Under the pieces are notes generated by a model. That model was given only the letters and a program-made list of their open reading frames with translations, was not told the DNA's origin and made no database searches. The position numbers and the translations under genes were made by a program. From positions 146,001 to 210,000 of the forward strand of contig JACSYO010002022.1 in assembly GCA_016806645.1 (NCBI GenBank): a DNA stretch of 64,000 nucleotides. Reading direction: 5' to 3'. Origin of the DNA: Ophiodon elongatus. Taxonomy: Eukaryota; Chordata; Actinopteri; Perciformes; Hexagrammidae. This document shows, piece after piece, positions 1 to 30,596 of this stretch. Position 1 is the first letter of the stretch, and each line of letters starts with the position of its first letter.

Positions 1-930
1 GGCACATTAGCCCCTCCCACCAGGGTGTGAATGTTACCTTAGCCCCTCCCACCAGGGTGTGAATGTTACCTTAGCCCCTCCCACCAGGGTGTGAATGTTA
101 CCTTAGCCCCTCCCACCAGGATGTGAATGATGCCATGTAGCTCCTCCCACCAGGATGTGAATGATGTCATGTAGCCCCTCCCATCAGGGTGTGAATGATG
201 CCATGTAGCCCCTCCCATCAGGGGGTGAATGATGCCATGTAGCTCCTCCCACCAGGGTGTGAATGATGCCATGTAGCTCCTCCCACCAAGGGGTGAATGA
301 TGCCATGTAGCTCCTCCCACCAGGATGTGAATGATGTCATGTAGCCCCTCCCACCAGGGTGTGAATGATGCCATGTAGCTCCTCCCACCAGGGTGTGAAT
401 GATGCCATGTAGCTCCTCCCACCAGGGTGTGAATGATGCCATGTAGCTCCTCCCACCAGGGTGTGAATGATGCCATGTAGCTCCTCCCACCAGGGTGTGA
501 ATGATGCCATGTAGCTCCTCCCACCAGGGTGTGAATGATGTCATGTAGCTCCTCCCACCAGGGTGTGAATGATGTCATGTAGCCCTCCCACCAGGGGGTG
601 AATGATGTCATGTAGCTCCTCCCACCAGGGTGTGAATGATGTCATGTAGCTCCTCCCACCAGGGTGAATGATGCATGTAGCTCCTCCCACCAGGGTGTGA
701 ATGATGTCATGTAGCTCCTCCCACCAGGGTGTGAATGATGTCATGTAGCTCCTCCCACCAGGTGTGAATGGGTGAATGATGTCATGTAGCTCCTCCCACC
801 AGGGTGTGAATGGGTGAATGCATGTAGCCCTCCCACCAGGTGTGAATGATGTCATGTAGCTCCTCCCACCAGGTGTGAATGGGTGAATGCCATGTAGCTC
901 CTCCCACCAGGGTGTGAATGGGTGAATGTA
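1..930. repeat. Minisatellite, about 30-33 bp unit, nearly 30 copies
   Basis: Tandem copies of a unit built around CTCCCACCAGGGTGTGAATG joined by GATG(C/T)CATGTAGC spacers. The first copies (1-120) have a different linker (TTACCTTAGCC), and the last copies (from about 770) are shortened or carry an extra GGTGAATG. Single-base variants are shared between neighbouring copies, as expected of a VNTR growing by unequal exchange. The array starts at or before the window edge. Open frames across it read as histidine/tryptophan-rich repeats and are not genes. Confidence 0.95.
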
Positions 931-1585
931 GTGTTAAAGTGCTTCGAGTGGTCGGAGGACTATAAAAGTAACGGTCCGTTTACGATCATGAACTCTACAA
1001 TCAGCGGTACTTTAACTTTTCCCGCTCGATGCCGGACTCACGTCACTAAACCAACAGGATTTTGACTGTTTTTAAAAGACTTTTTTTATTTTTTACATAC
1101 AGTACAATGTTTTCTCTCAAAATAACTGCCCACTAGTTAAATATTAAAGTACCGCTGACTCGATTATTGACAGGAAATTAAGTGTTTTGATAAGTTTCAT
1201 GGTTCCAACTTCTCAACTGAGGATCTGAATTATTTAAACGTATTTTTCTTTTTTTGGTTTGGACTATTTGTCACCAATCGAAAAATAATCATTCTGAAAA
1301 TAATTGCAGTCTTAACTCTACAAACTAAATCAGTAAAATCCTACTTTTACATTAATGCACGAGAGAAAATAATAGTTTTTCCTTTGAGTACTTTTTAAGT
1401 AAGTTTCCCTGATTATACTTAAGTAACGTCTGACCTTTTGACTCGTACCAGAGTATCTTTAGTGTAGTTGACTCTTTAATAGACATGCATATGCAATATT
1501 TTCTTAAAGGGTTAATCTGTAGTATCCAGAGCGACGCGTCCTTATTTACATCAGGAGTCTGCGGGCTGCGTGTCGCCCCCTGCAG
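931..1585. other. Intron sequence upstream of the first visible cpeb1 exon
   Basis: AT-rich non-coding sequence. Near 1380-1480 it has phrases typical of degenerate percomorph dispersed repeats (runs around TTAAGTAAC and TTTGACTC). It ends in a pyrimidine/CAG acceptor at 1576-1585. No coding exon was found. Confidence 0.6.
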
Positions 1586-4067
<2,482 letters not shown>

Positions 4068-5530
4068 AGCCGACGGCCCCCGACGCTCTGAAGGGCCGGA
4101 GAGACGAACGACCCCTCTCGCCGTAGTGGGGAGGGGGTCGGGGGGTCGCGAGGCCGCCCGCCAATGGCGAGAGAGAGCACGTGTGCCAGATGTCCCTCGG
4201 CACGAGGGCCACCGCGGCACTCCACCAGGCACTGGGGGGGTATCACTGTAGAGAAATGTTCACTTTTTGCACTTGCTACATTTTTGCTGTTGTTCACAGT
4301 GGCACTATGCACAGTGACCTTGTTGGAGGGGGGGCGGGGAAGACAAGGGTGCCCTTCACACTTATGCAGTTTTTTTTTTTGCCCAGACTTGCGGCCAGAA
4401 GGAAAGATGGGAGTCCGCCGACGGTTAAACTTTTTTCTTTTTTTTTTTTTTTTCTTTTTTTTTGCATAGTGAAGAGCAATCACGCAAGTCTCATTGCCGT
4501 TCATTGGCAAATGCCATACAGTGCCTTTAAATTTTTATTTTTCTCCCCCCCTGCTCCCTCCCGCCCACCCTAACCTCCAGTTGGCATCATTTTTTTTTTT
4601 TTTTTTTACTTTTTCTTTTTTTTTACTTTTTTTTTTTTTTTTCTGCGCAGGCCAACTGGTGTTTCTTACTTTTGGGAGTTGAATGTTGGGCTTCATTTAA
4701 CCAGTCGCATTTCAGACATTTTTACGCAGTTTTTTACTAATTTGTACACAAACGGTTTTAAGTCATGACATGAAAATTTTGAACAATTCTACCAGGCGGC
4801 TGTTTTTTGGGGAAACCCCTCCCCCCTTTTTTATTTTTGCCATTTTTCTCATCTGTAGCTTTTTTTTTCCTCTTTTTTAATTTGCCCTCCCAAATTTCAA
4901 CTGTATGGGCACAAAACGTTGGAAGTACTACTTTAACTTGCTTTGTTGGTCCAGTTATATTAAATGTAAGCGACAATAGAACTGGATATGCCTCCGCTGG
5001 GCTGTCCGTCATCTCTCAAGCACCTGATGGATCCCGCTGAGACTCGAGTGAATGAGCATTTGATTGTAAAAGGTTGGGTTGTTTTTTTGTTTTTTTTGCA
5101 CTTTTTAATTTGCACGTGTGGAGAGGTGGCAGTGGTTTTTAATCACTTTTGTACATCAGCAGAGGGAACACGCCTACGTTACAACAACTGCTGGTTTCCT
5201 GTTGAATGTAAGAACTTGTAAGAAATGATAAATTTAATCTATCCGGAGCTTGAGTAGACCCCCCAGTAAACGATTCCAACGCTTTCTTCTTATCCCATTT
5301 TGCCTTCCTGTTCCAGTTGGACATAAATGCGTAATAAGCTGTGTGCCAAAGACTTGAGTGTCTTTTCTTTATCCATTAAGTTTGTCATGCTGAGCTTGTT
5401 GTCCCTTGGCCCAGCTGCTTTTTAGAGTTTTGAAAGTCTACCTCATTGTGGTCTGCCAAGTTTGCTGCTACTTACAGTTGTGGAGTTTGTTCAGATTGGG
5501 CACAATAAAGGTGTTTAAGCATTACCCGTC
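4068..5530 (+). other. cpeb1 3' untranslated region
   Basis: Follows the TAG stop at 4065-4067. It is rich in T-homopolymers (4370-4380, 4431-4463, 4590-4642, 4859-4880). A poly(A) signal AATAAA lies at 5504-5509, followed by a GT-rich stretch, so cleavage near 5525-5530 is likely. CPE-type TTTTTAT motifs occur at 4532-4538 and 4828-4834, although these are far from the predicted 3' end. The UTR end is inferred, not proven. Confidence 0.6.
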
Positions 5531-6830
5531 ATGTCTGGCCTCGTCATTGAGGCAACTGTTGCCTTTGAAAGCTTGTGATGTTCCTCAACGTGGAATTGTT
5601 GACTTATTTTCCCATTTTAAATGTTACGTCAAAGTCTGTTAACCTGTCAGGAGTCCTAGTGTGGTCCCTTAATGAAGATCTTTATTTAAATGTCACGATC
5701 ACTGAAGGAGGTTGTGATGAAAGTGTTGTAATGTTTATACATTTGCAGTGTTATGAACCGGGTGTCTGGTGACCTTCCTGGAAAAAATACTGTTTTATTT
5801 TGTGTGTGCGTATAAAATGTATAAAAACAAAGTACATAATTGTGTATAAGAATGGCATGTCGTACGCAGCCGGAGACTCCAGCTCAACCAGGACTTCAAT
5901 ATTAAGCATTACTGCTTCAATGTGCCAGTTTACTCATTTGGTTGAATGAATTGTGCATTTTCTGTCTTTTGGAGGAGCTTCATAAATTTGACCATAACAG
6001 AAATCCCTTCGTTTAGAGGCGGAGTTCAAAGGGACTAACAGTAAAATATCTTAATGATGGGCTCCAGAATCTCTGGATCCTAATATCTACCATCATGCAA
6101 CTCTGTCTTAAGCCTCACCTGTGTGCTGGCTGCAGGTTTCCTTTAGTCTCCGAACTCAAGAGATTAAATGGGTGATGTCCCTTAATTTATTTAATTTATA
6201 TACAATGCAAATGATTATTAAACCGACTCGCGTGTCAAAGATCTGTGAACCCCTTTAAAGCTGAAACTGTTATTCAACCGCTGATGATTTTTGGGAAATG
6301 TAATTTAAATGTAATGATCGTCACACAAATAACGCGGCTGGTTTAGATGTTGTTCTCCAACGAGCCGTTTGTTGGCTTCAGTTTAATGTTGAGCAGCTGG
6401 ATTGATGCATTTTAACTGGAATATTCCTAAAATCGTGAATGTGCTATCTCGGGGGTCAAAAGGTCACTGACATCACGTCTGTCATATATTCGCGACGTCT
6501 TGAACAACTTGCACTTCGATTTTGGCAAAATTGTCCACTCAAACTCTAAGGGTTGTACTGATTAGACTCTGAAGGTCAAAGGTCACGGATTTCACATCCA
6601 ACTCCTTATCGGGGACGCCTCGAGCAAATTGTAATTTTACACAAACGTGCACTTGAACTCAAGGACGAGCTGATGAGAATTTGGAAGTCAAGGTCACTGT
6701 TACTATTTCAATTTCTGACAAAAGCAAAATAGTGGTTTAAAGGCGCCGGATTGCTGATGCAGTATAGATTAACCTAAAACAGACTGAGGAAGCTAAAGTG
6801 TTGTATGCTGAGTGGAAATTAAAAGGGAAG
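5531..6830. other. Intergenic sequence between the convergent cpeb1 and cd82 genes
   Basis: No supported gene. A stretch at about 6450-6710 repeats phrases such as GGTCAAAGGTCAC several times in diverged form and resembles an old teleost dispersed repeat. A related phrase in the other orientation occurs near 37950-37990. Confidence 0.55.
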
Positions 6831-6834
6831 GCTA

Positions 6835-7765
6835 AACTATGACTTTTATCATGCTATACTATGACTTTCATCATGTTATACTATGACTTTCATCATGCTA
6901 TACTATGACTTTTATCATGCTATATTATGACTTATCATGCTATACTATGACTTTTATCATGCTATATTATGACTTCATGCTATACTGACTCATGCTATAC
7001 TATAACTTGTTATACTATGACTTTTTATCATGCTATACTATGACTTTTATAATCATGCTATACTATGACTTTTTATCATGCTATACTATGACTTTTATAA
7101 TCATGCTATACTATGACTTTTTATCATGCTATACTATGACTTTCATCATGTTATACAATGACTTTCATCATGCTATACTATGACTTTTATCATGCTATAT
7201 GACTTTTATCATGCTATACTATGACTTATCATGCTATACTATGACTTTTATCATGCTATACTATGACTTTTATCATGCTATATGAGTTATCATGCTATAC
7301 TATGACTTTATCATGTTATATTATGACTTATGCTATATTATGACTTTCACCATGCTATACTATGACTTTTATCATGCTATACTATGACTTTTATAATCAT
7401 GCTATAATATGACTTTTTATCATGCTATACTATGACTTTCATCATGTTATACTATGTCTTTTATCATGCTATACTATGACTTTTATCATGCTATATTATG
7501 ACTTATCATGCTATACTATGACTTTTATCATGCTATATTATGACTTCATGCTATACTGACTCATGCTATACTATAACTTGTTATACTATGACTTTTTATC
7601 ATGCTATACTATGACTTATGCTATACTATGACTTATCATGCTATATGAGTTATCATGCTATACTATGACTATCATGTTATATTATGACTTTTACCATGCT
7701 ATACTATGACTTTTATCATGCTATATTACTTATCATGCTATACTATGACTGACTTTTTAATGAAG
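6835..7765. repeat. AT-rich minisatellite, 22-23 bp unit, about 40 copies
   Basis: Tandem copies of CATGCTATACTATGACTTTT with small indels (TATCA, TATAATCA, or the short form TTCATGCTATACTGACT). Higher-order order is visible: a block at about 6940-7040 recurs near 7500-7600 in the same sequence of variants, which suggests segmental duplication inside the array. It lies between the 3' ends of cpeb1 and cd82. Confidence 0.95.
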
Positions 7766-8115
7766 TACTGTATTATATTTTTTTTTACATTGACATACTA
7801 TACTATGAATTTACCACTTCCAGGTTGTTTTTATGAATATAAAAAACAAGATAAAGTTATTTAAACCTCCAATATATTGAGAAACAAGCTGGTGAACCAA
7901 AACAATGAGCGGAGGAGTTCAAGTGTGTTCATCACTGCAAAGGACCCTTTTCACTTTATTCAGATTTATTCGATTAATTACTGATAAACATTTGATTATC
8001 GCCGGCCTTCCTCTGACTTCCGTTGCTCCTAAAGTAGTGTTATTGCAGTAAAGATGGGCACTGTACCTTTAAGAGGAAGTGGATTAAGAACTGAAAACAA
8101 ACAGAACAAAACTAC
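7766..8115. other. Short intergenic gap before the cd82 3' end
   Basis: AT-rich sequence without a credible exon. Nothing recognisable beyond simple A/T runs. Confidence 0.5.
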
Positions 8116-9238
8116 TGTAATCAGTTTATTGGCAAAATGAAAGAATGACTTGTGAGTACAAACTTACTAATCCAGCTACCAGAAGTCCATCAGTTACAAA
8201 CATACGCCCCCTCTCTGTTTTAGAAACTATTATACGGGTTAATGGGATGTTTTTCATACAGACTGTACATAAAAAGAAAAAACAGGAAGGTGGATTTGTA
8301 CATTATAAAAACACCACAACATCTCGGCTGAAAGTTAAAAATTGTACATAAATGAATTTCAAATGATTTTTTTTTCTGTATAAACAAATTTCCAAGATGG
8401 CTCTCCCCAAAAATATTTCTTCTGCTCCAAAATAATTGTCCCTTTTCTCATATTTTAAAACTGGTTAAACATTTCACTTTTTCTTTCATTAAAGTGGGTA
8501 AAATATAAACTAAAAGCCTTTCTTTTGCTTGTCGTCAAAGACAATTGTAAACTAGGAGCGATACTTAAAAAAAACCAAGCATCATAAATCTTCCTCTTTA
8601 GTATCATTATTTCTATTATTTTCCAGAACAAAATCAAGCAAACATGAAAAAGACCACTGACTTTAAAACCAGCTGCTAAAGAAAACCCTGGCAGAATTTT
8701 TGGGACTCAAATTCACACAAATTATATACAAAGTACTAAAAATCCTTTCACAATAACTCAAAACGCTGGTGTATAAAAAAACAAACTAAACCCCCCCCGC
8801 CCCAAAAAAAAAAACACACCACACTCAAACAAGTTACCTTTGAATTCTGTCGTCAGACAATCAACATGATTTCTCTTCAGATTTTTTTCGGGAAAATTAA
8901 AAACCAGGAAGTGATCATTTACAGAGAAACCCAGCAACGCTGTAATCTGAGCCCGAGAGGACGCGCCATCATTTCTTACACCGAAACTCCAAACAAGTTC
9001 CTCTAAAATATATTTAATCTGTTTAAATCTTCAGCGCGAGTCTCTGAAAGTGCTTCAAAGAAAAACTGGGCCGACGAAAAACAAAAAGACGGAAGTGCCT
9101 CGAAAGAAGAATGATCTGACAAAATATAAAGCAAAGACTAATTATTTTACATGAAATAAAGGGAAGGGAAACAAATGCATTATTTTACTCTCATTTCCGC
9201 TCGTTCTCTTTCTGAGTTCACGGCTCCACCGAGCTGCT
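8116..9238 (-). other. cd82 3' untranslated region (inferred)
   Basis: Reads from the cd82 TGA stop (9239-9241) leftwards. The complement of TTTATT at 8125-8130 is an AATAAA poly(A) signal, so a transcript end near 8100-8115 is plausible. No open frame in this stretch resembles a protein. The extent is an inference from the signal alone. Confidence 0.5.
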
Positions 9239-24414
<15,176 letters not shown>

Positions 24415-25040
24415 GATGCCGGATCTGTAGACACGAAACAGTCACAATATTAGATATAAATAAATCCAGTATAATTAATATAAACAGAGGTGATTCTGTG
24501 TGGGAGCAGAGCAGGATTGTGTATCCGGATTTGCTTTGGGGAACAGCGTGATGTGAACAAGTGGTGACAGATGCTTATAGAAGCACAGACCTCCGAGACT
24601 AAGCCGGACTGGGGGGGTGAGGGGGGGGGGCTCAAATCCTCCAGGATTACACCCGCAAAAACCAGTACAATCACAACCTCAATCTGTGAGCACAGAAGGA
24701 GAGGTCACACCCCCCGTGACCCCCGTGACCCCCGGTCCTCGTGGAGTGACGACTCCGCGTCTCAGCTGTGCAGCCGTTCGTATCGATGGGAAATCAATAC
24801 GCCAACATCAGATCAGATCGGAGTATTTACGTTCACCGAGTAGCAGATTAATGTTGTGACGACATTATTTGGTTTCCTGAAGATTCAAGACTTTAATTCG
24901 ACATCCAATATTTAGTTTTTTTTTTTTTTTTTAATATCTGCAGATTAGAAGCGACGTAAACGCTCTCCTCACAATCTCCAACCTAAATAACACGAATAAG
25001 AACATGACGGTCGTCCACCCGCTGCAAGAAAAGCAGACCT

Positions 25041-25182
25041 AATATATATATATATATATATATAATATATATATAAAAAAGAAATATATATATATATATA
25101 TATATAATATATAAAATATATATAAAAAAGAAATATATATATATATATAAAATATATATATATATATATAAAATATATATAT

Positions 25183-25227
<45 letters not shown>
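25041..25227. repeat. (TA)n low-complexity block
   Basis: TATATA runs broken by AAAAAAGAAA. Tyr/Ile-rich frames here are artefacts. Confidence 0.95.
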
Positions 25228-25231
<4 letters not shown>

Positions 25232-27649
25232 TATTCTGAATGAACATTTCTGATGGACTACTTCTACCGTTTCTTACATTATGAGGGAACTCGTGTATTT
25301 GAGAAGATGTGGAGGAAATATGTAGAATCACATCCGTCTTAATTATTATGTATTATTTACACCTCGTTAGACTGTGCCTTCATGTTGACTTCTTGTTTCC
25401 ACCTTTTGATTTGAAAAAATTACACATTACAATTTTCTTTTTTATTATAAACTGACATAATTTAGTAATAAAACATAAATGTGTGACCATAGGATTGCAT
25501 CCCCGTGTTGGAGAGCAAACTGTTTTTTTGTCTGCATGAAAAATGTGTTTTGAAAAACTTAAGCACCAACAAATATGGACTGAAGCAGAATATTTCGTTA
25601 GATAAGAACTTGTTGTGAATTAAACAAAGTTTGGATCACACAAGTCGGAAACTGGAATGTAATTCTACAAACGGTTTAATACTAATAACATTAGTGTAAA
25701 ATGATCTTTATCTGGAAATGTGCATAAATACGCTGTTTAAACAGAATGAAACAGACTTTATTTAGAATGTAAACGTTATTAATTAAGCTCGGAAGTTTCC
25801 AACTCTTCGGTACATCCCTTAAATCTAGAAACAATAATATCTAAATATATTTAATATATAACAGTTCCACTAATAACTAATCCATTGGATTATCATGAAG
25901 TTAAAACGTGATCATCTGGTACTCAGCAGCTCGGTGACCTTTCCTCTGCGGGGCCGATATTTACAGAAAATTAATGCAGCATCACTCACTCTGGTTTTTC
26001 CACCTTTATCAATTTCTGCATCTCACTACTGTATTTTATTTCTCAAACTGCACTGCAACTTTTATTCTATTTTTTTTTTTTAGCTTTTTAATGTTTTACT
26101 AACTGTTTTTAATGTTGTTTTCAATGTTTAAATGAAAGTTCTTAATTGTTTTTAAATCTTCTTTTTTTTCTTTTGCATTATGTTTCGATGCTTTTGATGG
26201 TTTCATGTGAAGCACTTTGAATTGCCTTGTTGTTGAAATGTGCTATAGAAATAAACTTGCCTTGTCTTCACCTCCCTGCAGCATCCCCCCCCCCTCTCCC
26301 CCCCCCCCTCACAGTAATGGCCTTTTACTGTCCAATAAATCTATGAAGATCTGGGTGAAACATGGCGGCCTGACTCCATGCTTCCTCCGGGCAGTGAAGC
26401 CCTGCAGCGTGAGCACAGAGCCGTGCAGCCGACCCATATTCCCATCACTGTAAATGGGTTACTGTTACATGGCTGCCTCTGTGCCAGTTTAGGGGAGGGG
26501 GGGGGAGGGAGGGGGGGGGCACCTGCAGGGATGAGGGAAGAGAATATGCAATGGGAAAGACATTCTGGCAAACGGCCGCAGTGAAGCCAGATGGAAGGCT
26601 TTACAGAGTGTAAACACAGCGGGCTGAAGCTGTAACGGAGACCTGCTCGGCCTCCGGTACCTGGGCCGGGGCACGCTGCCTCGAAAGACCCCAAATAACC
26701 TCCTGTTTCAGGGACGTTTTCTAAAACATAAAACTTGGGGGGAAATTCCTGGGTGAAGATTTTTTCCGACAGAAAAAGGATTAGTTTTCCCAATAAATCC
26801 CATAAATTTTTTTTTTTAAAAACGAACAAAAGCCAAGTTCAAATCATCCAAAATGTTTTCAATTCCACAAAAGAAAATGTAAATAAAAGCTGGTTTCCAT
26901 CTACTAGCGTTACGCAAATATTAAGAGTTGGTTCATGGAGCGGTGGGCAATGCCACTCCTCCAGTAAACCCTCATACCAACGCAGGAGAAGAGGGACTCT
27001 GTTTCACTGCGTCAATACGTGAACGTTTCCCAAGGTTCTGGGTGGAAATGCAGCTGATGTGTAAACTCCGGTTCTGCCGAGTGAAAGTATCTTAACTTCT
27101 TCCCATTCCGGTAAATTTGGCCTAAAACGCCCATCCAAGGCAAACCCAAAGTAGAAAGCTGTTCTTGAACCCTTTGGAGTACATGCATGGTGTTGGTCTC
27201 TTTAGAAAGGCAGCACTCTGAGGTTTCCCCCCAACAGTCAGAATCAGTGTAAGAGCTACTGGCATTGAGTCATAGAAGTCTGAACACACTGAGGTAGAAG
27301 GTTTTTTATTTCCGCTGAATATTTCTTTGCAAACAGAAGCCTGCAGATGACTGTGACTGACTTATGAGCTGGAGAACACAACGGCACCACAGCATGAAGC
27401 CTTACTTAGTCCAAGTTCAAATTTGATAACAATACCACGGAAAATGATTATTTCACACATGTTCTTCTAAGGGTAAGTCTAGGCGTTTTCCAAAAAAGGC
27501 CATTTGGAGACTCCAAAGGACCCTTGGTAACCATGGTAACATACCGAGGCTAAAAAGGCTACTAGTCTCTACATCCTGGCTCTAATGAAAGGCGACACTG
27601 AGAGGTATCCTATCCCATAACAGCGGGCGGGCCGTCGGAACGGCAACAG

Positions 27650-28150
27650 GTTTTAAAACCTGCATTCTCTCTCCTGACCACCAGGGGGCGACTCCTCTGG
27701 TTGTATAGAAGTCAAAGCTTCATGTGTTAAAGCTGCATTCTCTCCTGACCACCAGGGGGCGACTCCTCTGGTTGTATAGAAGTCAAAGCTTCATGTGTTA
27801 AAGCTGCATTCTCTCTCCTGACCACCAGGGGGCGACTCCTCTGGTTGTATAGAAGTCTATAGAAAATGACTCTACTTCTCTCTTGATTTATTCCCTCAGT
27901 AAACATTGTAAACATGAGTTTATGTCTCAATCTCTAGTTTCAAGTCTTCTTCAATACAGCATGATGTTCATTTAGTAAATTATGGTCCATTTAGAGTCAA
28001 ACAGACCATAAAGCAGGGGATGCTTTAGGGGCGGGGCTACGAGCTGATTGACAGGTCGCTGCCACTACCAGAGACGTCACCCAGATATGGTAACTTCCAT
28101 TTATCAGTTACTAAAAAACAAGATGGCGACGGTGAAATTGCCGAACTTGT
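27650..28150 (-). mobile_element. Family P element, copy C, with three 73-bp terminal units
   Basis: The most complete inverse copy: three tandem units at the left (27660-27855), then TTGATTTATTCCCTCAGTAA, GTCTCAATCTCTAGTTTCAA, TTATGGTCCATTTAGAGTCA, GCTTTAGGGGCGGGGCTACG and, at the right end, AACAAGATGGCGACGGTGAA. This shows that the 73-bp unit is a terminal segment of family P. Confidence 0.75.
27660..27855 (+). promoter_or_regulatory. CTCF-like motif array, forward orientation, three sites
   Basis: CCACCAGGGGGCG occurs at 27678-27690, 27749-27761 and 27822-27834, each preceded by CTGA and followed by ACTC. The known CTCF core is close to CCACCAGGGGGCGC. Binding is inferred from the motif only. 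Confidence 0.5.
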
Positions 28151-29096
28151 TGTTAGATACCAGCTACATCAGTTCACCAGCTAATGTCATTGTTGTTTTG
28201 GGTCTTTTAATTGGATTCATTACCTTATCCCTTAAATCACCGGAGCATTAAAGCTTCCACAGAGTTCTAAATTCTGGAGGTTGTGAACACGATGAACATA
28301 TTTCTGCTTTTCTGCTTTAAAAAAAACAAAAAGGTTCCCGAGACAAAAGCTTTGTTAAGTTTAGAAATGCCACGGAGCCACTTTGTGCCGCAGCTGCTGA
28401 ATAAATAGAAACATGCCTGCTTCAGGAATGTAGACATGATGATTCAATTCATTTATCAGCCTGAAAAGTTGTTGAATGTGGCAAGTTTTTAAATAAAACC
28501 ATAGGGAGGGAACTTTTCACAGCATTTCACACTCAGAAAAAGCCAAAAAGAAAACATGCCATCCTAATTATTCTCCGCGGAGAGTTTTTCAACATGGAGC
28601 ACATTATGAAGGAATGACCAGAGAAAGTCGTAAAAAATGTGATTAAAATTCTTCCCGGACACAAACAGAAGCTCCTCGGGTCGAGTTGTTTGACCCAGTT
28701 CACACAGACTTTTTAAAAAGGGGTCGTCTGTCCGGTCCGACCCGCCCAGAGGTCGGAGGGAGCGACGCCCACCTACAGCACAGAGGTCACCAGTGGGGTC
28801 ACAATGACCAGAAAATAGTTCAGCACAAGAGCGAGCTCTTCTTCACCGCGGGAGTCCCTCTGCTTTATGGATTTTAATCTCTCAAAGACCACATTCACGT
28901 TTCTCAGGCGGCTGATCTGAATGAAGAGTTAACGCATCCGAGAAGTATTTGAGGTGGAATTAATCCACATCATTCTGGACAGATGTTGGTGGAAAAGGGT
29001 GTAAATGTATTCGTCTCTCCAGGCAACTCTTGACCTAACCAACCGTAACCATTGGAGCTCGATCCCCTAACCTCAACTATCTCGTGAGAGTTTCCC

Positions 29097-29500
29097 AACT
29101 GTCAATCACCTTGTAGCCCCGCCTCTAAAGCATCCCCTGCTTTATGGTCCCCTGGTGGTCAGGAGAGAGAATGCAGCTTTAACACATGAAGCTTTGACTT
29201 CTATACAACCAGAGGAGTCGCCCCCTGGTGGTCAGGAGAGAGAATGCAGGTTTAACACATGAAGCTTTGACTTCTATACAACCAGAGGAGTCGCCCCCTG
29301 GTGGTCAGGAGAGAGAATGCAGCTTTAACACATGAAGCTTTGACTTCTATACAACCAGAGGAGTCGCCCCCTGGTGGTCAGGAGAGAGAATGCAGCTTTA
29401 ACACATGAAGCTTTGACTTCTATACAACCAGAGGAGTCGCCCCCTGGTGGTCAGGAGAGAGAATGCAGCTTTAACACATGAAGCTTTGACTTCACTTTTC
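29097..29500 (+). mobile_element. Family P element, copy D, internally deleted, with amplified terminal units
   Basis: Begins TGTCAATCACCTTGTAGCCC, runs to CTTTATGGT, then jumps directly into the 73-bp terminal unit. Four full units with CGCCCCCTGGTGG at 29219-29231, 29292-29304, 29365-29377 and 29438-29450 follow one degenerate site at 29146-29158. The spacing is exactly 73 bp. These CTCF-like sites point opposite to those at 27.7 kb. Confidence 0.8.
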
Positions 29501-30255
29501 AGAGCCGGAGAACCAAACATACGATCTCACAGAAGGTGAGAGGCAACAATAGCGCGTACTAATTCCATCTATTTGTGCGTTTGTATTTTTACATACATTT
29601 TTTGCATGAAGGAAAACCAGGAAAGACAAAAGAGTAACTCCTACTTGTGAGAACTGTTTTACTACCTTCCTTAAACATAAATAAATACAAAATAATTTAG
29701 AGTTTTGAGGGAATTTGGTCAAATTGCACTCAGCCTTTTAAAACATCTGGTGAAATATCCTACAATAATTTGGACACTTTCCTTATCAGAAGACAATATT
29801 AAAAACACAATTGCTTAAATTCCACCAAAGCTTCCGGTGGACCTGCACTTCCTCACCGAGCTGACGCAGCACACCGAAGCCTCCGACTCGTTCAGCTGCC
29901 GTTTCATTTCTACTCTGGTGGAGTAATCATAAACAAACAAAGCCTTCCACTCCTCCGCCTCTCCCTCCATTCATCCATTTTAAAACGTTGCTCCTCCCGA
30001 AGTCTCTGGTTGTACCAGGCACCAACAGCTCAGTCGCTCGGCGAGGAAAGAAGAACTAAAGATACAAACAGGTTTATCGTCTTCTCTTCATCCAGTTTCC
30101 AAACAAACAACAAACAAAACGCAATTAAGTCACAAAGAAAGTTTGATCGTTCCACATTCTGTTTGTTTCAGACTGTGGTGGAGGAACAACTCCTACTTAA
30201 TTAAAAGTAGCAATAGAAGTAAAAGTAAAAGTATGAAAGTATTACCGTTGTAATA

Positions 30256-30292
<37 letters not shown>

Positions 30293-30419
30293 ATACAATA
30301 AATCCCCTATGGCCAAATCAACCACCCAACCACAGCACCTTTGTTGGCTACGTCTTGCACTACTGTTTCGTTTTGTTAGTTAATTTAATTTATTTAATAT
30401 TATTATTGTATTCTATTTG

Positions 30420-30549
30420 TTGTATATATTCTGCATTTTTCTTATTTTCTTCTTCTTATTCTATTTTTGTAAATATTGTTCTTTTCTTACCTGTATGTAA
30501 AAATGCTGCTGTAGCGAAATAATTTCCCCTTGCAGGATTAATAAAGTAT

Positions 30550-30596
<47 letters not shown>
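30420..30596 (+). mobile_element. LINE/SINE-like 3' tail with (TATC)n
   Basis: CTGTATGTAAAAATGCTGCT, then TTTCCCCTTGCAGGATTAAT and AAAGTATTTATC, followed by about ten TATC copies. Inverse relative of 9495-9800. Confidence 0.6.

Noticed and set aside
66..855. Several open frames of His/Trp-rich repeats (SFTPWWEE) on the minus strand
   Set aside because: They are translations of the 30-33 bp minisatellite; the frame stays open only because of the repeat, and it breaks wherever unit length changes.
26341..26829. 162-aa minus-strand frame
   Set aside because: Low-complexity Pro/Gly stretches from G/C runs, no domain and no splice-supported context in the cd82 intron.
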